A DNA stretch of 64,000 nt from Gaiella sp. (GTDB lineage Bacteria; Actinomycetota; Thermoleophilia; Gaiellales; Gaiellaceae). Where the stretch lies: positions 1,612,001-1,676,000 of the forward strand of contig JAOSJZ010000001.1 in the NCBI GenBank assembly GCA_027493885.1. The letters run 5' to 3'. Position numbers and translations under genes: made by a program. Positions 35,184-44,692 of this stretch are shown piece after piece; position 1 is the first letter of the stretch, and each line of letters begins with the position of its first letter. Under the pieces are notes generated by a model. That model had not been told where the DNA came from, ran no database searches, and saw nothing but the letters and a program-made list of their open reading frames with translations.

Positions 35184-35626
35184 CTCGATCCTTTCGGTTG
35201 CAGTCGTGTGAGCCGGCCGGCGCGGCGGCCGTCGGCTGTCAGGTGGAGCGCGGCGGCGAGCCCGACGAGCTCGATCGCCTTGGTCGCAAGGCCGAGCTCG
35301 TCGGCCGGCTCGGGCCCCGGGTGGAGAACGGGGATGCCTGTCGTGACGGCGAACGCATACGCGACGACGAGCCCGGCGAGGACGCCGCCGGCCGCGACGA
35401 CGGCAGCTCGGCTCACCGGCCAGAGGGCGAGCGCGACGCACACGACGGCGAGGAGGACGGTCGAGACGAGGAAGCCGGTGCCGGCCGCCGGCTCCTCGCG
35501 GAGATGCTCGGGGGTCAGCGCGCCGTGGACGCCCGCGCTGACGGCGCACGAGACGATGAGCGCCTCACGAGCGACGCTCCCGCCCTGACTTCGCCTGCCG
35601 TCCCTTCCGAGCCCTCCCCGCTGCAT
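35180..35626 (-). CDS. Small integral membrane protein
   Basis: A 148-residue protein with four hydrophobic segments (residues ~18-36, 50-70, 74-95, 112-128) and a basic N-terminus. VSAGVHGALTPEHLREEPAA between helices 1 and 2 carries a conserved-looking His and Glu. No family recognised. It starts the minus-strand operon that runs through the sigma factor. The upstream ~70 bp hold the probable promoter, but I see no clear boxes. Confidence 0.6.
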   Translation of the reverse strand: MQRGGLGRDGRRSQGGSVAREALIVSCAVSAGVHGALTPEHLREEPAAGTGFLVSTVLLAVVCVALALWPVSRAAVVAAGGVLAGLVVAYAFAVTTGIPVLHPGPEPADELGLATKAIELVGLAAALHLTADGRRAGRLTRLQPKGSR

Positions 35627-35695
35627 CGTTCCTCCCGCGTCGGTGGTCGATGCACATTCGTGTCGCCGGGGAGGCCGGTTCTTACGCGGGGCCGG

Positions 35696-36337
35696 TCAGC
35701 GCAGACGGTGGGCGCGGACGAAGGCGTCGAGCGCGATCGCCTCGCCGTCCTCGAGCGGCACGCTGCGGCCGACCGCTTCCGCCCGCTCGACCTCGAGCTC
35801 CAGGAGCTCCGGGACGAGGTCGGCGGCGGTGTAGAGCACCGATGCGTCCTTCGGCCCGCCGTAGCCCGCGGTCAGGTTCGTCGTGTCGTGGGCGAGGACG
35901 AGCAGCGTCCCGCCGGGCGCCACCGCGCCCACCGCGCTGCGAACGGCGTGGAGCAGCTCCTCGCGCGGGAGCTGGAGGTACAGCATTGCGACGAGGTCGA
36001 ACGCGCGCGGCTCGGGCTCGTACTCGAGCACGTCGGCGACGACCCAGTCGACGTGAACGCCGCGGCTCGCCGCCAGCTCGGCAGCCTTCGCGAGAGCGAC
36101 GTCGGAGAAGTCGACGCCGGTGACGTGCCAGCCCTGCTCGGCGAGCCAGACCGCGTTCCGGCCCTCGCCGCAGGCGAGGTCGAGGGCGCGGCCGGGCTCG
36201 AGGCTCGCCGTCTCGGTCGCGAACAGCCGGTTCGGCTCCGCCGTCCAGACGAGCTCCTTCTGCGCGTAGCGCGTGTTCCAGTCGTCCCGGGCGAAGCCGG
36301 GCCTGACGGACGACACCGGTCGGCGCTGCTCGGTCAC
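35696..36337 (-). CDS. TehB-like SAM-dependent methyltransferase
   Basis: A 213-residue class I methyltransferase. Motif I is ALDLACGEGRNAVWLA near residue 51, with VTGVDFSDVAL next, then WVVADVLEYEP and LYLQLPREELL. The WxxRY start (DDWNTRYAQKELVWTAEP) and this core resemble TehB/thiopurine methyltransferase relatives, linked to tellurite or selenite detoxification in some bacteria; the substrate here is unknown. GTG start. Confidence 0.8.
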   Translation of the reverse strand: MTEQRRPVSSVRPGFARDDWNTRYAQKELVWTAEPNRLFATETASLEPGRALDLACGEGRNAVWLAEQGWHVTGVDFSDVALAKAAELAASRGVHVDWVVADVLEYEPEPRAFDLVAMLYLQLPREELLHAVRSAVGAVAPGGTLLVLAHDTTNLTAGYGGPKDASVLYTAADLVPELLELEVERAEAVGRSVPLEDGEAIALDAFVRAHRLR

Positions 36338-36346
36338 GCCGTCAGG

Positions 36347-36531
36347 CTACGCCACGAGAGGGTTCGACCAGCGCAGCCCCGCGAAGCGCGAGATGTCGGC
36401 GCCGGCGGAGCAGAGCTCTGCGTCGTGGGCGTCGGAGAGGGTCACTTCCGCAGCTCGAGCTTCCGCAGCGTCTCCTCGTCCTCGAGCCTGGCGGCGAGAT
36501 CGAGCGCGCGGTCGAGATCGACGTGATGCCT
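36347..36531 (-). pseudogene. Decayed VapBC toxin-antitoxin remnant
   Basis: On the minus strand an antitoxin-like tail (DRALDLAARLEDEETLRKLE and a stop) overlaps by GTGA a 32-residue frame VTLSDAHDAELCSAGADISR, then FAGLRWSNPL and a stop. The latter looks like the C-terminus of a PIN-domain toxin, where DFxRFPGLRWxNP is conserved; almost the whole toxin and the antitoxin's DNA-binding domain are missing. It lies just downstream of the phosphotransferase gene stop. The intact FitA/VapC pair at 54 kb is unrelated in its tail sequence. Confidence 0.45.
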
Positions 36532-37600
36532 AGATGCCGAGGCGAGCTGCCGCCGTCTCCGCCATCAGCGGCACCGCGCGCTCGAGCTCGGCCGCGCGGG
36601 CATCCTCCGTGGCCAGCTCGCCCCGCAGGAAACGACCGTAGATCGCCTCGCAGAAGACGGCCGCCTTCCAGAGCGCGAGCGCCTCGAACCAGTCGAGCGG
36701 ACCGACGTCCCGGCCGCTGCGCGCGGCATAACGCGCCATGAGCTCGGCCTTCGTGGGAAACCCCTCGAGCGCCGTCACCGGCGAGACGCCGAGCGGGCTC
36801 TCGCCGCCGCCCGGCTCGGTGTACGTGGCGAGCAGGTAGCCGAGATCCGCACGCGGGTCGCCGATCGCGCCCATCTCCCAGTCGAGCACCGCCTGCACGC
36901 GATCCGGCCGGTCGCGCTCGACCATCAGGTTCCCGAGCCGGTAGTCGCCGTGGACGACCGTGTCGGGGAACGGCTCGGGGAGCCCCGCGGCGAGCCGACT
37001 GCCGACCTCGGCCACGGCAGGGAGGTCCCGCGTGGCATTGATCTCCCAGAGCTGGGAGAAGCGGCGCACCTGCCGCTCGAGGTAGCTCCCGGGGCGGGCG
37101 AATGCGGCGAGCGCGGGCGCCGTCACGTCCGCGGCGTGGATCTCGACGAGCGCGTCGACGAGCTCGTCGCCGAGCCGGCGCCGAGCCTCCGGACGCTCGA
37201 GCCCTGGGGGCAGCCGGTCGGTGACGACGTGCCCGTCGAGGAACGCCATCACGTAGAACGCCACCCCGAGCACACCCTCGTCCTCGCAGACGGCGAGGAT
37301 CGGCGGCAGCCGGATCCCCTGCGGCGAGAGCGCGAGCTGGAGACGCGCCTCGCGCACCATGTCGTGCGCCGAGGGAGGCAGCGGCGGGCGCGGCGGACGG
37401 CGGAGGACGTAACGCCTCTCACCCCGGACGAGCAGGAACGAGAAGTTCGAGCCGCCACCGTCGCCGATCCGCGTCGCCGTGACCGGCCCCGCTCCGAGCC
37501 CGTGGGCGTCGAGGAACGCCTCGAGCCGGTCGAGCACGAGGAGCGGCGGCCGCCCGGCCGCCGCCTCACCCGCCGTCGCGACGATGTCGCCGGTGCCCAC
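36530..37600 (-). CDS. APH-family phosphotransferase (ACAD10/11 kinase-like)
   Basis: A 356-residue protein kinase-like enzyme: a glycine-rich GDGGGSNFSFLL near residue 47, the Brenner motif HGDYRLGNLM near 219 and the metal-binding LDWEMGAIGDPRADLG near 240. These are the hallmarks of aminoglycoside phosphotransferase-fold kinases; this subgroup, often seen with acyl-CoA dehydrogenases, phosphorylates 4-hydroxyacyl-CoAs or small alcohols rather than antibiotics. No dehydrogenase gene is adjacent. GTG start. Confidence 0.82.
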   Translation of the reverse strand: MGTGDIVATAGEAAAGRPPLLVLDRLEAFLDAHGLGAGPVTATRIGDGGGSNFSFLLVRGERRYVLRRPPRPPLPPSAHDMVREARLQLALSPQGIRLPPILAVCEDEGVLGVAFYVMAFLDGHVVTDRLPPGLERPEARRRLGDELVDALVEIHAADVTAPALAAFARPGSYLERQVRRFSQLWEINATRDLPAVAEVGSRLAAGLPEPFPDTVVHGDYRLGNLMVERDRPDRVQAVLDWEMGAIGDPRADLGYLLATYTEPGGGESPLGVSPVTALEGFPTKAELMARYAARSGRDVGPLDWFEALALWKAAVFCEAIYGRFLRGELATEDARAAELERAVPLMAETAAARLGI

Positions 37601-37639
37601 GGGGCGATCGTGCCACGACCGCTCCGCGCCGGGCCGGGA

Positions 37640-38014
37640 CTACGCGATGAAGGCCGCCGCGGTGCAGCGCTCACCCGTACGGCTCGTCGCCCTCGCGACG
37701 AAGCGACCGGCACCGCGCCGGACGAACCGCGCCTCGAACGACCCGCTCGGCGGCCGCGTCACGCGGACCTTCCGCCCGACGACCCTGCCGTTCCGGACGA
37801 GCACGACGCGCCAGACGACGCCATTCCGGTTCTGGTCGACCTCGAGCTCGACCTCCACGAGCCCGTTCTCGCGGGAGAGCTTCAGCTCCGAGGTGCTCGC
37901 GCCGGTGCACGTCCCCTCCACGCGCACGTCGCCGTCCTTCGCGACTGCCGCCGGCGCGAGCGCGAGCGCCGCTAGAGCGATACCCAGTGCAACGATCAAG
38001 CCGGTCTGCCTCAT
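37640..38014 (-). CDS. Secreted protein, paralogue of the one at 40.1 kb
   Basis: A 124-residue exported protein: signal peptide GLIVALGIALAALALAPAAVA with cleavage near AVA-KD, then an all-beta domain (DVRVEGTCTG, LKLSRENG, WRVVLVRNGRVVGRKVRVTR) and a final GERCTAAAF. Two cysteines, one early and one late, probably form a disulfide. It shares the VRVE..CT..S...REN...W.VV.V...VR....SF..R...VAR..G..C.AA framework with the protein just past the response regulator. It is divergent from the sensor kinase by ~100 bp. Confidence 0.65.
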   Translation of the reverse strand: MRQTGLIVALGIALAALALAPAAVAKDGDVRVEGTCTGASTSELKLSRENGLVEVELEVDQNRNGVVWRVVLVRNGRVVGRKVRVTRPPSGSFEARFVRRGAGRFVARATSRTGERCTAAAFIA

Positions 38015-38113
38015 CCTCGTCTCCTTTGCCTCGAGTGGCCAACGGGTGCGAGCGTGCCGCGGCGCGGGTCCGGGCGACAATGGGACCTTGGTCGCAGACC
38101 GAGAGCAGCACCG

Positions 38114-39391
38114 ATGAGGCACCCCGTGACCCAGTTCGCGCTCGCCGGGCTCGCCGTGGTGGCCGTGTTCGGCGCGGCCGCGCTGCTCGCGCTGCAAAGC
38201 CTGGCCCGGAGCGAGGCGCTCCGCGACGCGCGCCAGTTCGCCACGCTCGCCGGCCAGGGCATCGTCGAGCCCGTGATCGCGCCCGGCCTCGTGCGCGGCG
38301 ACGGTGCGGCGATCGCCGCCGTCGACCGGGTCGTGAACGAGCGCGTGCTCGGGGAGCGCGTCGTCCGCGTCAAGGTCTGGGACGCCGCCGGCAGGATCGT
38401 CTACTCCGACGAGCCGCGTCTCGTCGGCATGCGGTTTGCGCTCGGCGTCGAGAAGCGTGCCGCGCTCCGCACCGGGGCCGCGCGGGCGGAGGAGAGCGAC
38501 CTCGGCGCGCCGGAGAACCGCTTCGAGCGCGGGCAGGGCGAGCTGTACGAGGTCTACGTCCCGGTGCGCGCGCCGGACGGGACGCCGCTCCTCTTCGAGA
38601 CCTACCAGCCGCGGAGCGCCGTCGCCGCGACCGGGCGGAGGATCTGGCTGCCGTTCGCTGCGCTCCTGCTCGCGAGCCTCGTCCTCCTCTGGCTCGTCCA
38701 GGTGCCGCTCGCGGCGCGGCTCGGCCGGCGGCTGCGGGCGACGCAGCGGGAGCGCGAGGAGCTGCTCGTCCAGGCTGCCGACGCCTCCGCAGACGAGCGG
38801 CGCAGGATCGCGGCCGACCTCCACGACGGCCCCGTCCAGGACCTTGCCGGGATCTCGTACTCGTTGAGCGCGGCAGCCGAGCGGGATGCACCGCCGGAGC
38901 TCCGCGAGACGCTGCGCGACGCGGCCGCGGGGACGCGGGCGGCGATGCGCCGGCTCAGGACGCTGCTCGTCGAGATCCACCCGCCGAATCTCCGGGCGAG
39001 CGGGATCGAGGCGGCGCTCGCGGACCTCCTCGCCCCGCTCGGCGCGCGTGGGCTCGTCACGGAGCTCGAGGTCGAGCCCGGCGTCGCGCTCGCAGAGGGG
39101 GACGAGCGGCTCGTCTACCGCGCCGCCGCGGAGGCGCTCCGCAACGTCGACCGTCACGCGCACGCCACCCGCGTCGCAGTCACGCTGCGACAGGACGGCG
39201 ACGCGGTGCGGCTCGAGGTCGTCGACGACGGCGCCGGGTTCGCTGCGACGGAGCGGATCAGGCGGCACGAGGACGGCCACGTCGGCCTCGCGCTGCTCGA
39301 GGACGTTGCCGGCCGCGCGGGCGCGACCGTGGCGGTACGCTCGTCGCCCGGGGCCGGGACGTCCGTCGCCCTGGAGGTACCCCGCCGATGA
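38114..39391 (+). CDS. NarL-type sensor histidine kinase
   Basis: A 425-residue membrane sensor. Helix 1 covers residues ~7-27 and helix 2 ~178-197; between them is a ~150-residue extracytoplasmic sensor region (VRVKVWDAAGRIVYSDE looks like a PAS-like/Cache fold). The HisKA_3 dimerisation helix has the phospho-acceptor in RRRIAADLHDGPVQDLAG, and the HATPase_c domain has EALRNVDRHAHAT (N box) and VVDDGAGF (G1). The stop overlaps the ATG of the response regulator (ATGA). The signal is unknown. Confidence 0.88.
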   Translation: MRHPVTQFALAGLAVVAVFGAAALLALQSLARSEALRDARQFATLAGQGIVEPVIAPGLVRGDGAAIAAVDRVVNERVLGERVVRVKVWDAAGRIVYSDEPRLVGMRFALGVEKRAALRTGAARAEESDLGAPENRFERGQGELYEVYVPVRAPDGTPLLFETYQPRSAVAATGRRIWLPFAALLLASLVLLWLVQVPLAARLGRRLRATQREREELLVQAADASADERRRIAADLHDGPVQDLAGISYSLSAAAERDAPPELRETLRDAAAGTRAAMRRLRTLLVEIHPPNLRASGIEAALADLLAPLGARGLVTELEVEPGVALAEGDERLVYRAAAEALRNVDRHAHATRVAVTLRQDGDAVRLEVVDDGAGFAATERIRRHEDGHVGLALLEDVAGRAGATVAVRSSPGAGTSVALEVPRR

Positions 39392-40011
39392 TCAGGCTGC
39401 TCATCGCCGACGACCACGCCGTCGTCCGCACGGGTCTCGAGCATCTCGTCGCGACGTTCGCCGACGTCGAGCTCGTCGGGGCGGCCGAGGACGGCGAGGA
39501 GGCGCTGCGCCTCTGCGCCGAGCGCAGCCCCGACGTCGTCCTGATGGACCTCGAGATGCCCGTGCTCGACGGGATCGAGGCGACTCGCCGCCTGGTTGCG
39601 GCGCGGCCGGACGCCGCCATCGTGGTGCTCACCTCGTTCTCCGACCGCGAGCAGATCCTGCGCGCGCTCGACGCCGGGGCAATCGGCTACCTGCTGAAGG
39701 ACGCCGAGCCGGACGAGATCGCGCGCGCGGTGCGTGCGGCGGCGCGTGGCGAGGCGCCGCTCGATCCCCGCGCCGGTCGTGCGCTCCTTCACGCCCGTGC
39801 CGCGAGAGCACCGCTCGACGGGCTCTCGGACCGCGAGCGCCAGGTTCTGGCGATGGTCGCGCGCGGGCTTCCGAACGAGCTCATCGCGCGGGAGCTCGCG
39901 ATCAGCGAGAAGACCGTCAAGGCGCACCTGACGAGCGTCTTTCGCACGATCGGCGTGACCGACCGGACGCAGGCCGCGCTCTGGGCCGAGCGGAACGGGC
40001 TCGGGTCGTAG
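39388..40011 (+). CDS. NarL/FixJ-family response regulator
   Basis: A 207-residue regulator. The receiver domain has acidic pair DDH near residue 9, phospho-acceptor Asp in VVLMDLEMPVLDG near 54, Thr/Ser in VVLTSFSD and Lys in LLKDAEP. The LuxR-type HTH is at 146-200: LSDRERQVLAMVARGLPNE and ISEKTVKAHLTSVFRTI. It is translationally coupled to the kinase and is its cognate regulator. The secreted protein gene 50 bp downstream and the divergent paralogue upstream are plausible targets, by position only. Confidence 0.9.
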   Translation: MIRLLIADDHAVVRTGLEHLVATFADVELVGAAEDGEEALRLCAERSPDVVLMDLEMPVLDGIEATRRLVAARPDAAIVVLTSFSDREQILRALDAGAIGYLLKDAEPDEIARAVRAAARGEAPLDPRAGRALLHARAARAPLDGLSDRERQVLAMVARGLPNELIARELAISEKTVKAHLTSVFRTIGVTDRTQAALWAERNGLGS

Positions 40012-40060
40012 GACCGAGGTCCGATTGCGCCCGCACCGCTTCGGACGGCACCATCGACGG

Positions 40061-40474
40061 GTGCCGAGCCGTTCCGTCCGCTACCTGGCCGTCTTCGCCC
40101 TGGTCGGGCTCGCCGCCCTGGTGACGCCGCTCGCGGCGCCGGCCGACGACGGCGGCGACGACGAGGCCGACGTCCGCGTCGAGCGCCGCTGCACCGACGG
40201 GAGCAGGATCCGGCTCCGCGCCCGCGAGAACGACGACGCCCTGCGAGTGGTGCTCGACGTCCGCACGACGCGCCGCAGCGCACGCTGGCTCGTCGTCGTC
40301 GTGCACGAGCGGCGATTCGTGCTGCGGGCCGTCCGCCGCCCCGGCCAGCGCTCGCGCTCGTTCACCGTTCGCCTCACCGTCCCCGACTGGCCCGGGCGGG
40401 ACACGGTCGTCGCACGCGCGCTCGGCCCCCGTGGCCAGCTCTGCCGGGCCGCGCTGACCGTTCCCGGCGCGTGA
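40061..40474 (+). CDS. Secreted protein, paralogue of the one at 37.6 kb
   Basis: A 137-residue exported protein from a GTG start: signal peptide SVRYLAVFALVGLAALVTPL with probable cleavage after APA, an acidic DDGGDDEADV linker, then VRVERRCTDGS, LRARENDDALRVVLDV and WLVVVVHERRFVLRAVRR, ending GQLCRAALTV. Two spaced Cys match the paralogue. The genes bracket the two-component system. No known domain name fits. Confidence 0.65.
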   Translation: MPSRSVRYLAVFALVGLAALVTPLAAPADDGGDDEADVRVERRCTDGSRIRLRARENDDALRVVLDVRTTRRSARWLVVVVHERRFVLRAVRRPGQRSRSFTVRLTVPDWPGRDTVVARALGPRGQLCRAALTVPGA

Positions 40475-40475
40475 G

Positions 40476-42314
<1,839 letters not shown>

Positions 42315-42387
42315 CGCGGGAGGGTAGCCCGACCCCGCGCGGCGTCGTATCCTCGATCGGGGGTTCTCTCGAGCGTCGGGAGGCGTG

Positions 42388-42885
42388 ATGTCAACCGTGA
42401 CCCAGGAAGCGATCGACGACCTCTCGGAGGAGGCGGCCTCCTGGGGTCGTGCCGAAGCGACACGCCGCGGGCTCGAAAACCTGTCGTTCGTCCCGCGCGA
42501 CCTCGCGACCTACGACGTGGACGCGGAGCCGGAGGCGTTCGACCTGGTCACGACCTTCGACGCGGTTCACGACCAGCCGAAGCCGATGGCCCTCCTGCGC
42601 GGGATCCGCAGGACGCTCCGCGCCGGCGGCGTCTACCTGATGCAGGACATCGCCGGGCACACGGACGTGGACGGCAACCGCGACCACCCGCTGGGGACGT
42701 TCCTCTACGCGATCTCGACGTTCCACTGCATGACGGTGTCGCTCGCCCAGGGCGGCGACGGGCTCGGCACGCTGTGGGGCGAGGAGCTCGCCGGCCAGAT
42801 GCTCCGCGAGGCCGGCTTCGGCTCGGTGGAGGTGCATCACCTCCCGCACGACCCGCGGAACGCCTACACGGTCGTACGGCCGTAG
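42388..42885 (+). CDS. N-terminally truncated SAM methyltransferase
   Basis: A 165-residue protein that matches only the second half of a larger methyltransferase family: [38 protein letters not shown] and [32 protein letters not shown], then [12 protein letters not shown]. The winged-helix N-domain and the SAM-binding motif I (DVGCGxG) are missing. It nevertheless has its own GGGAGG ribosome-binding site five bases before ATG, so the deletion joined a functional 5' end to the C-terminal half. It cannot bind SAM normally and is probably a pseudogene or a repurposed fragment. Confidence 0.55.
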   Translation: MSTVTQEAIDDLSEEAASWGRAEATRRGLENLSFVPRDLATYDVDAEPEAFDLVTTFDAVHDQPKPMALLRGIRRTLRAGGVYLMQDIAGHTDVDGNRDHPLGTFLYAISTFHCMTVSLAQGGDGLGTLWGEELAGQMLREAGFGSVEVHHLPHDPRNAYTVVRP

Positions 42886-42997
42886 GTCATGCCGCCCTGC
42901 GTGGACGACCCTCGCGTCGCTGTCGGCGCAACCGTCGTCCGCCGTACGGCTGGCCCCACTGCCGGCCGGTCGGCGTCGCTGCGATGCTGAGCTCACG

Positions 42998-44692
42998 ATG
43001 AGCTTGCCGGTCATCCTCGCCGTCGACGGCGACCTCGCGGGGCTCGCGAGCGTGGAGCACGAGCTGCTCGACCGGTACGCGCGCCACTACCGCGTCGAAT
43101 GCACGAGCTCGCCCACCGAGGCGCGGCGCCTCCTCGCGGAGCTCCGGGCCGCGGACGAGCCCGTCGCGCTCGTGCTCTCGGGAACGGAGCTCGACGACGC
43201 CACCGGCGGCGAGCTGCTCGGCGAGGTGCGCCAGCTGCACCCGCACACGAAGCGCGCGCTCTTGGTCGGCTGGGGCGACTGGGGCTTCCGCGCGACCGGC
43301 GGCGCGATCCTGGAGGCGATCGAGCACGGCAAGATCGACCACTACGTCGTCAGGCCCGCGACGCCGCCGGACGAGCTCTTCCACCAGGCGATCTCGACGT
43401 TCCTGCTCGAGTGGGCCGAAGAGCGGCGCACCGCCCCCTACGCGATTCACGTCGTCGGCGACTCGTGGTCGGGTCGGGCCGCGGAGCTGCGCACCGTGCT
43501 CGAGCAGTGCGCGTTCCCGCATGCGTTCTGCCTGGCCGACTCCGAGGAGGGGCGGAGGCTGCTCGGCGCTCCGCCCGCCGGCGCGGAGCTGCCGGTGGTC
43601 ATCCTCCCGGACGGGACGACGCTCGTGAACCCGAGCGACGTCGAGCTCTCGCGGGCGACGGGCGTCGCGGTCGAGCCGGAGGACTCGGAGGTCGACCTGC
43701 TCATCGTCGGCGCCGGCCCCGCGGGGCTCTCCGCGGCCGTCTACGGCGCCTCCGAAGGACTCCGCACCCTCGTCGTCGACACGCGCGGAATCGGCGGGCA
43801 GGCGCGGTCGAGCTCGCTGATCCGCAACTACCTCGGGTTCCCGCGCGGCGTCAGCGGCAGCCTCCTTGCGCGTCATGCCCACGAGCAGGCATGGGTCTTC
43901 GGCGCGCGGTTCGTCTTCCTCCAGGATGTGACAGGGCTCCGCGGAGCGGAGGACCGTCTCGTCGCGACCCTCTCGGACGACGCCGTCGTCACTGCCCGCG
44001 CCGTCGTCCTCGCCACCGGCGCGACGTACCACAGGCTCGGCATTCCCTCGCTCGAGGCCCTCTCCGGCGCGGGGGTCTACTACGGCGGCGCCGGCTCCGA
44101 GGCGCCTCGGATGGCGGGTCAGGAGGTCTACGTCGTCGGGGGCGCGAACTCCGCCGGCCAGGCGGCGCTCCATCTCGCACGCTACGCGCGCCGCGTGACG
44201 CTCGTCGTGCGCGGCGCTCCGGGAATGTCGCACTACCTCACCCGCCAGCTCGCGGCGACGCCCAACGTCGAGCTGAGGCTCGGCACGGAGATCGTCGGCG
44301 GTGGCGGCGACGGCTGGCTGAGCCAGCTCGTGCTGCGCGACCGGGCGAGCGGCGCCGAGAAGACGGTCGCGGCGGACGGGTTGTACCTGTCGATCGGCGC
44401 CCGGCCCCACACGGAGTGGCTGCCTGCCGAGATCGCGCGGGACGAGCGGGGCTTCGTCCTCACCGGCTCCGACATCCCGAGGGACCGCTCGTGGCCGCTC
44501 GCCCGCGAGCCGTTCCCGCTCGAGACGAGCATGCCCGGGGTGCTCGCGATCGGCGACGTCCGGCACGGGTCTGTCAAGCGCGTCGCCTCGGCGGTGGGCG
44601 CCGGCTCGATCGCGATCAGGATCGTCCACCGCCTTCTCGACCCCGACACGACGGCGTCGGCGGAGGACGTGACCGAGTTGCGAAGCGCCTAG
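42998..44692 (+). CDS. Thioredoxin reductase-like flavoprotein fused to a REC-like domain
   Basis: A 564-residue protein. Residues 1-130 look like a receiver-type domain (VILAVDGDLAG, then LVLSGTELDDATGGELLGEV). Residues ~145-215 resemble a glutaredoxin-like fold (YAIHVVGDSWSGR, VILPDGTTLVNPS). From ~230 comes a TrxR-like FAD domain: VDLLIVGAGPAGLSAAVYGA, GIGGQARSSSLIRNYLGFP, the second dinucleotide motif EVYVVGGANSAGQAAL and the FAD tail GVLAIGDVRHGSVKRV. The CxxC redox pair of true thioredoxin reductases is absent. Similar three-domain actinobacterial proteins exist; the reaction is unknown. Confidence 0.8.
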   Translation: MSLPVILAVDGDLAGLASVEHELLDRYARHYRVECTSSPTEARRLLAELRAADEPVALVLSGTELDDATGGELLGEVRQLHPHTKRALLVGWGDWGFRATGGAILEAIEHGKIDHYVVRPATPPDELFHQAISTFLLEWAEERRTAPYAIHVVGDSWSGRAAELRTVLEQCAFPHAFCLADSEEGRRLLGAPPAGAELPVVILPDGTTLVNPSDVELSRATGVAVEPEDSEVDLLIVGAGPAGLSAAVYGASEGLRTLVVDTRGIGGQARSSSLIRNYLGFPRGVSGSLLARHAHEQAWVFGARFVFLQDVTGLRGAEDRLVATLSDDAVVTARAVVLATGATYHRLGIPSLEALSGAGVYYGGAGSEAPRMAGQEVYVVGGANSAGQAALHLARYARRVTLVVRGAPGMSHYLTRQLAATPNVELRLGTEIVGGGGDGWLSQLVLRDRASGAEKTVAADGLYLSIGARPHTEWLPAEIARDERGFVLTGSDIPRDRSWPLAREPFPLETSMPGVLAIGDVRHGSVKRVASAVGAGSIAIRIVHRLLDPDTTASAEDVTELRSA

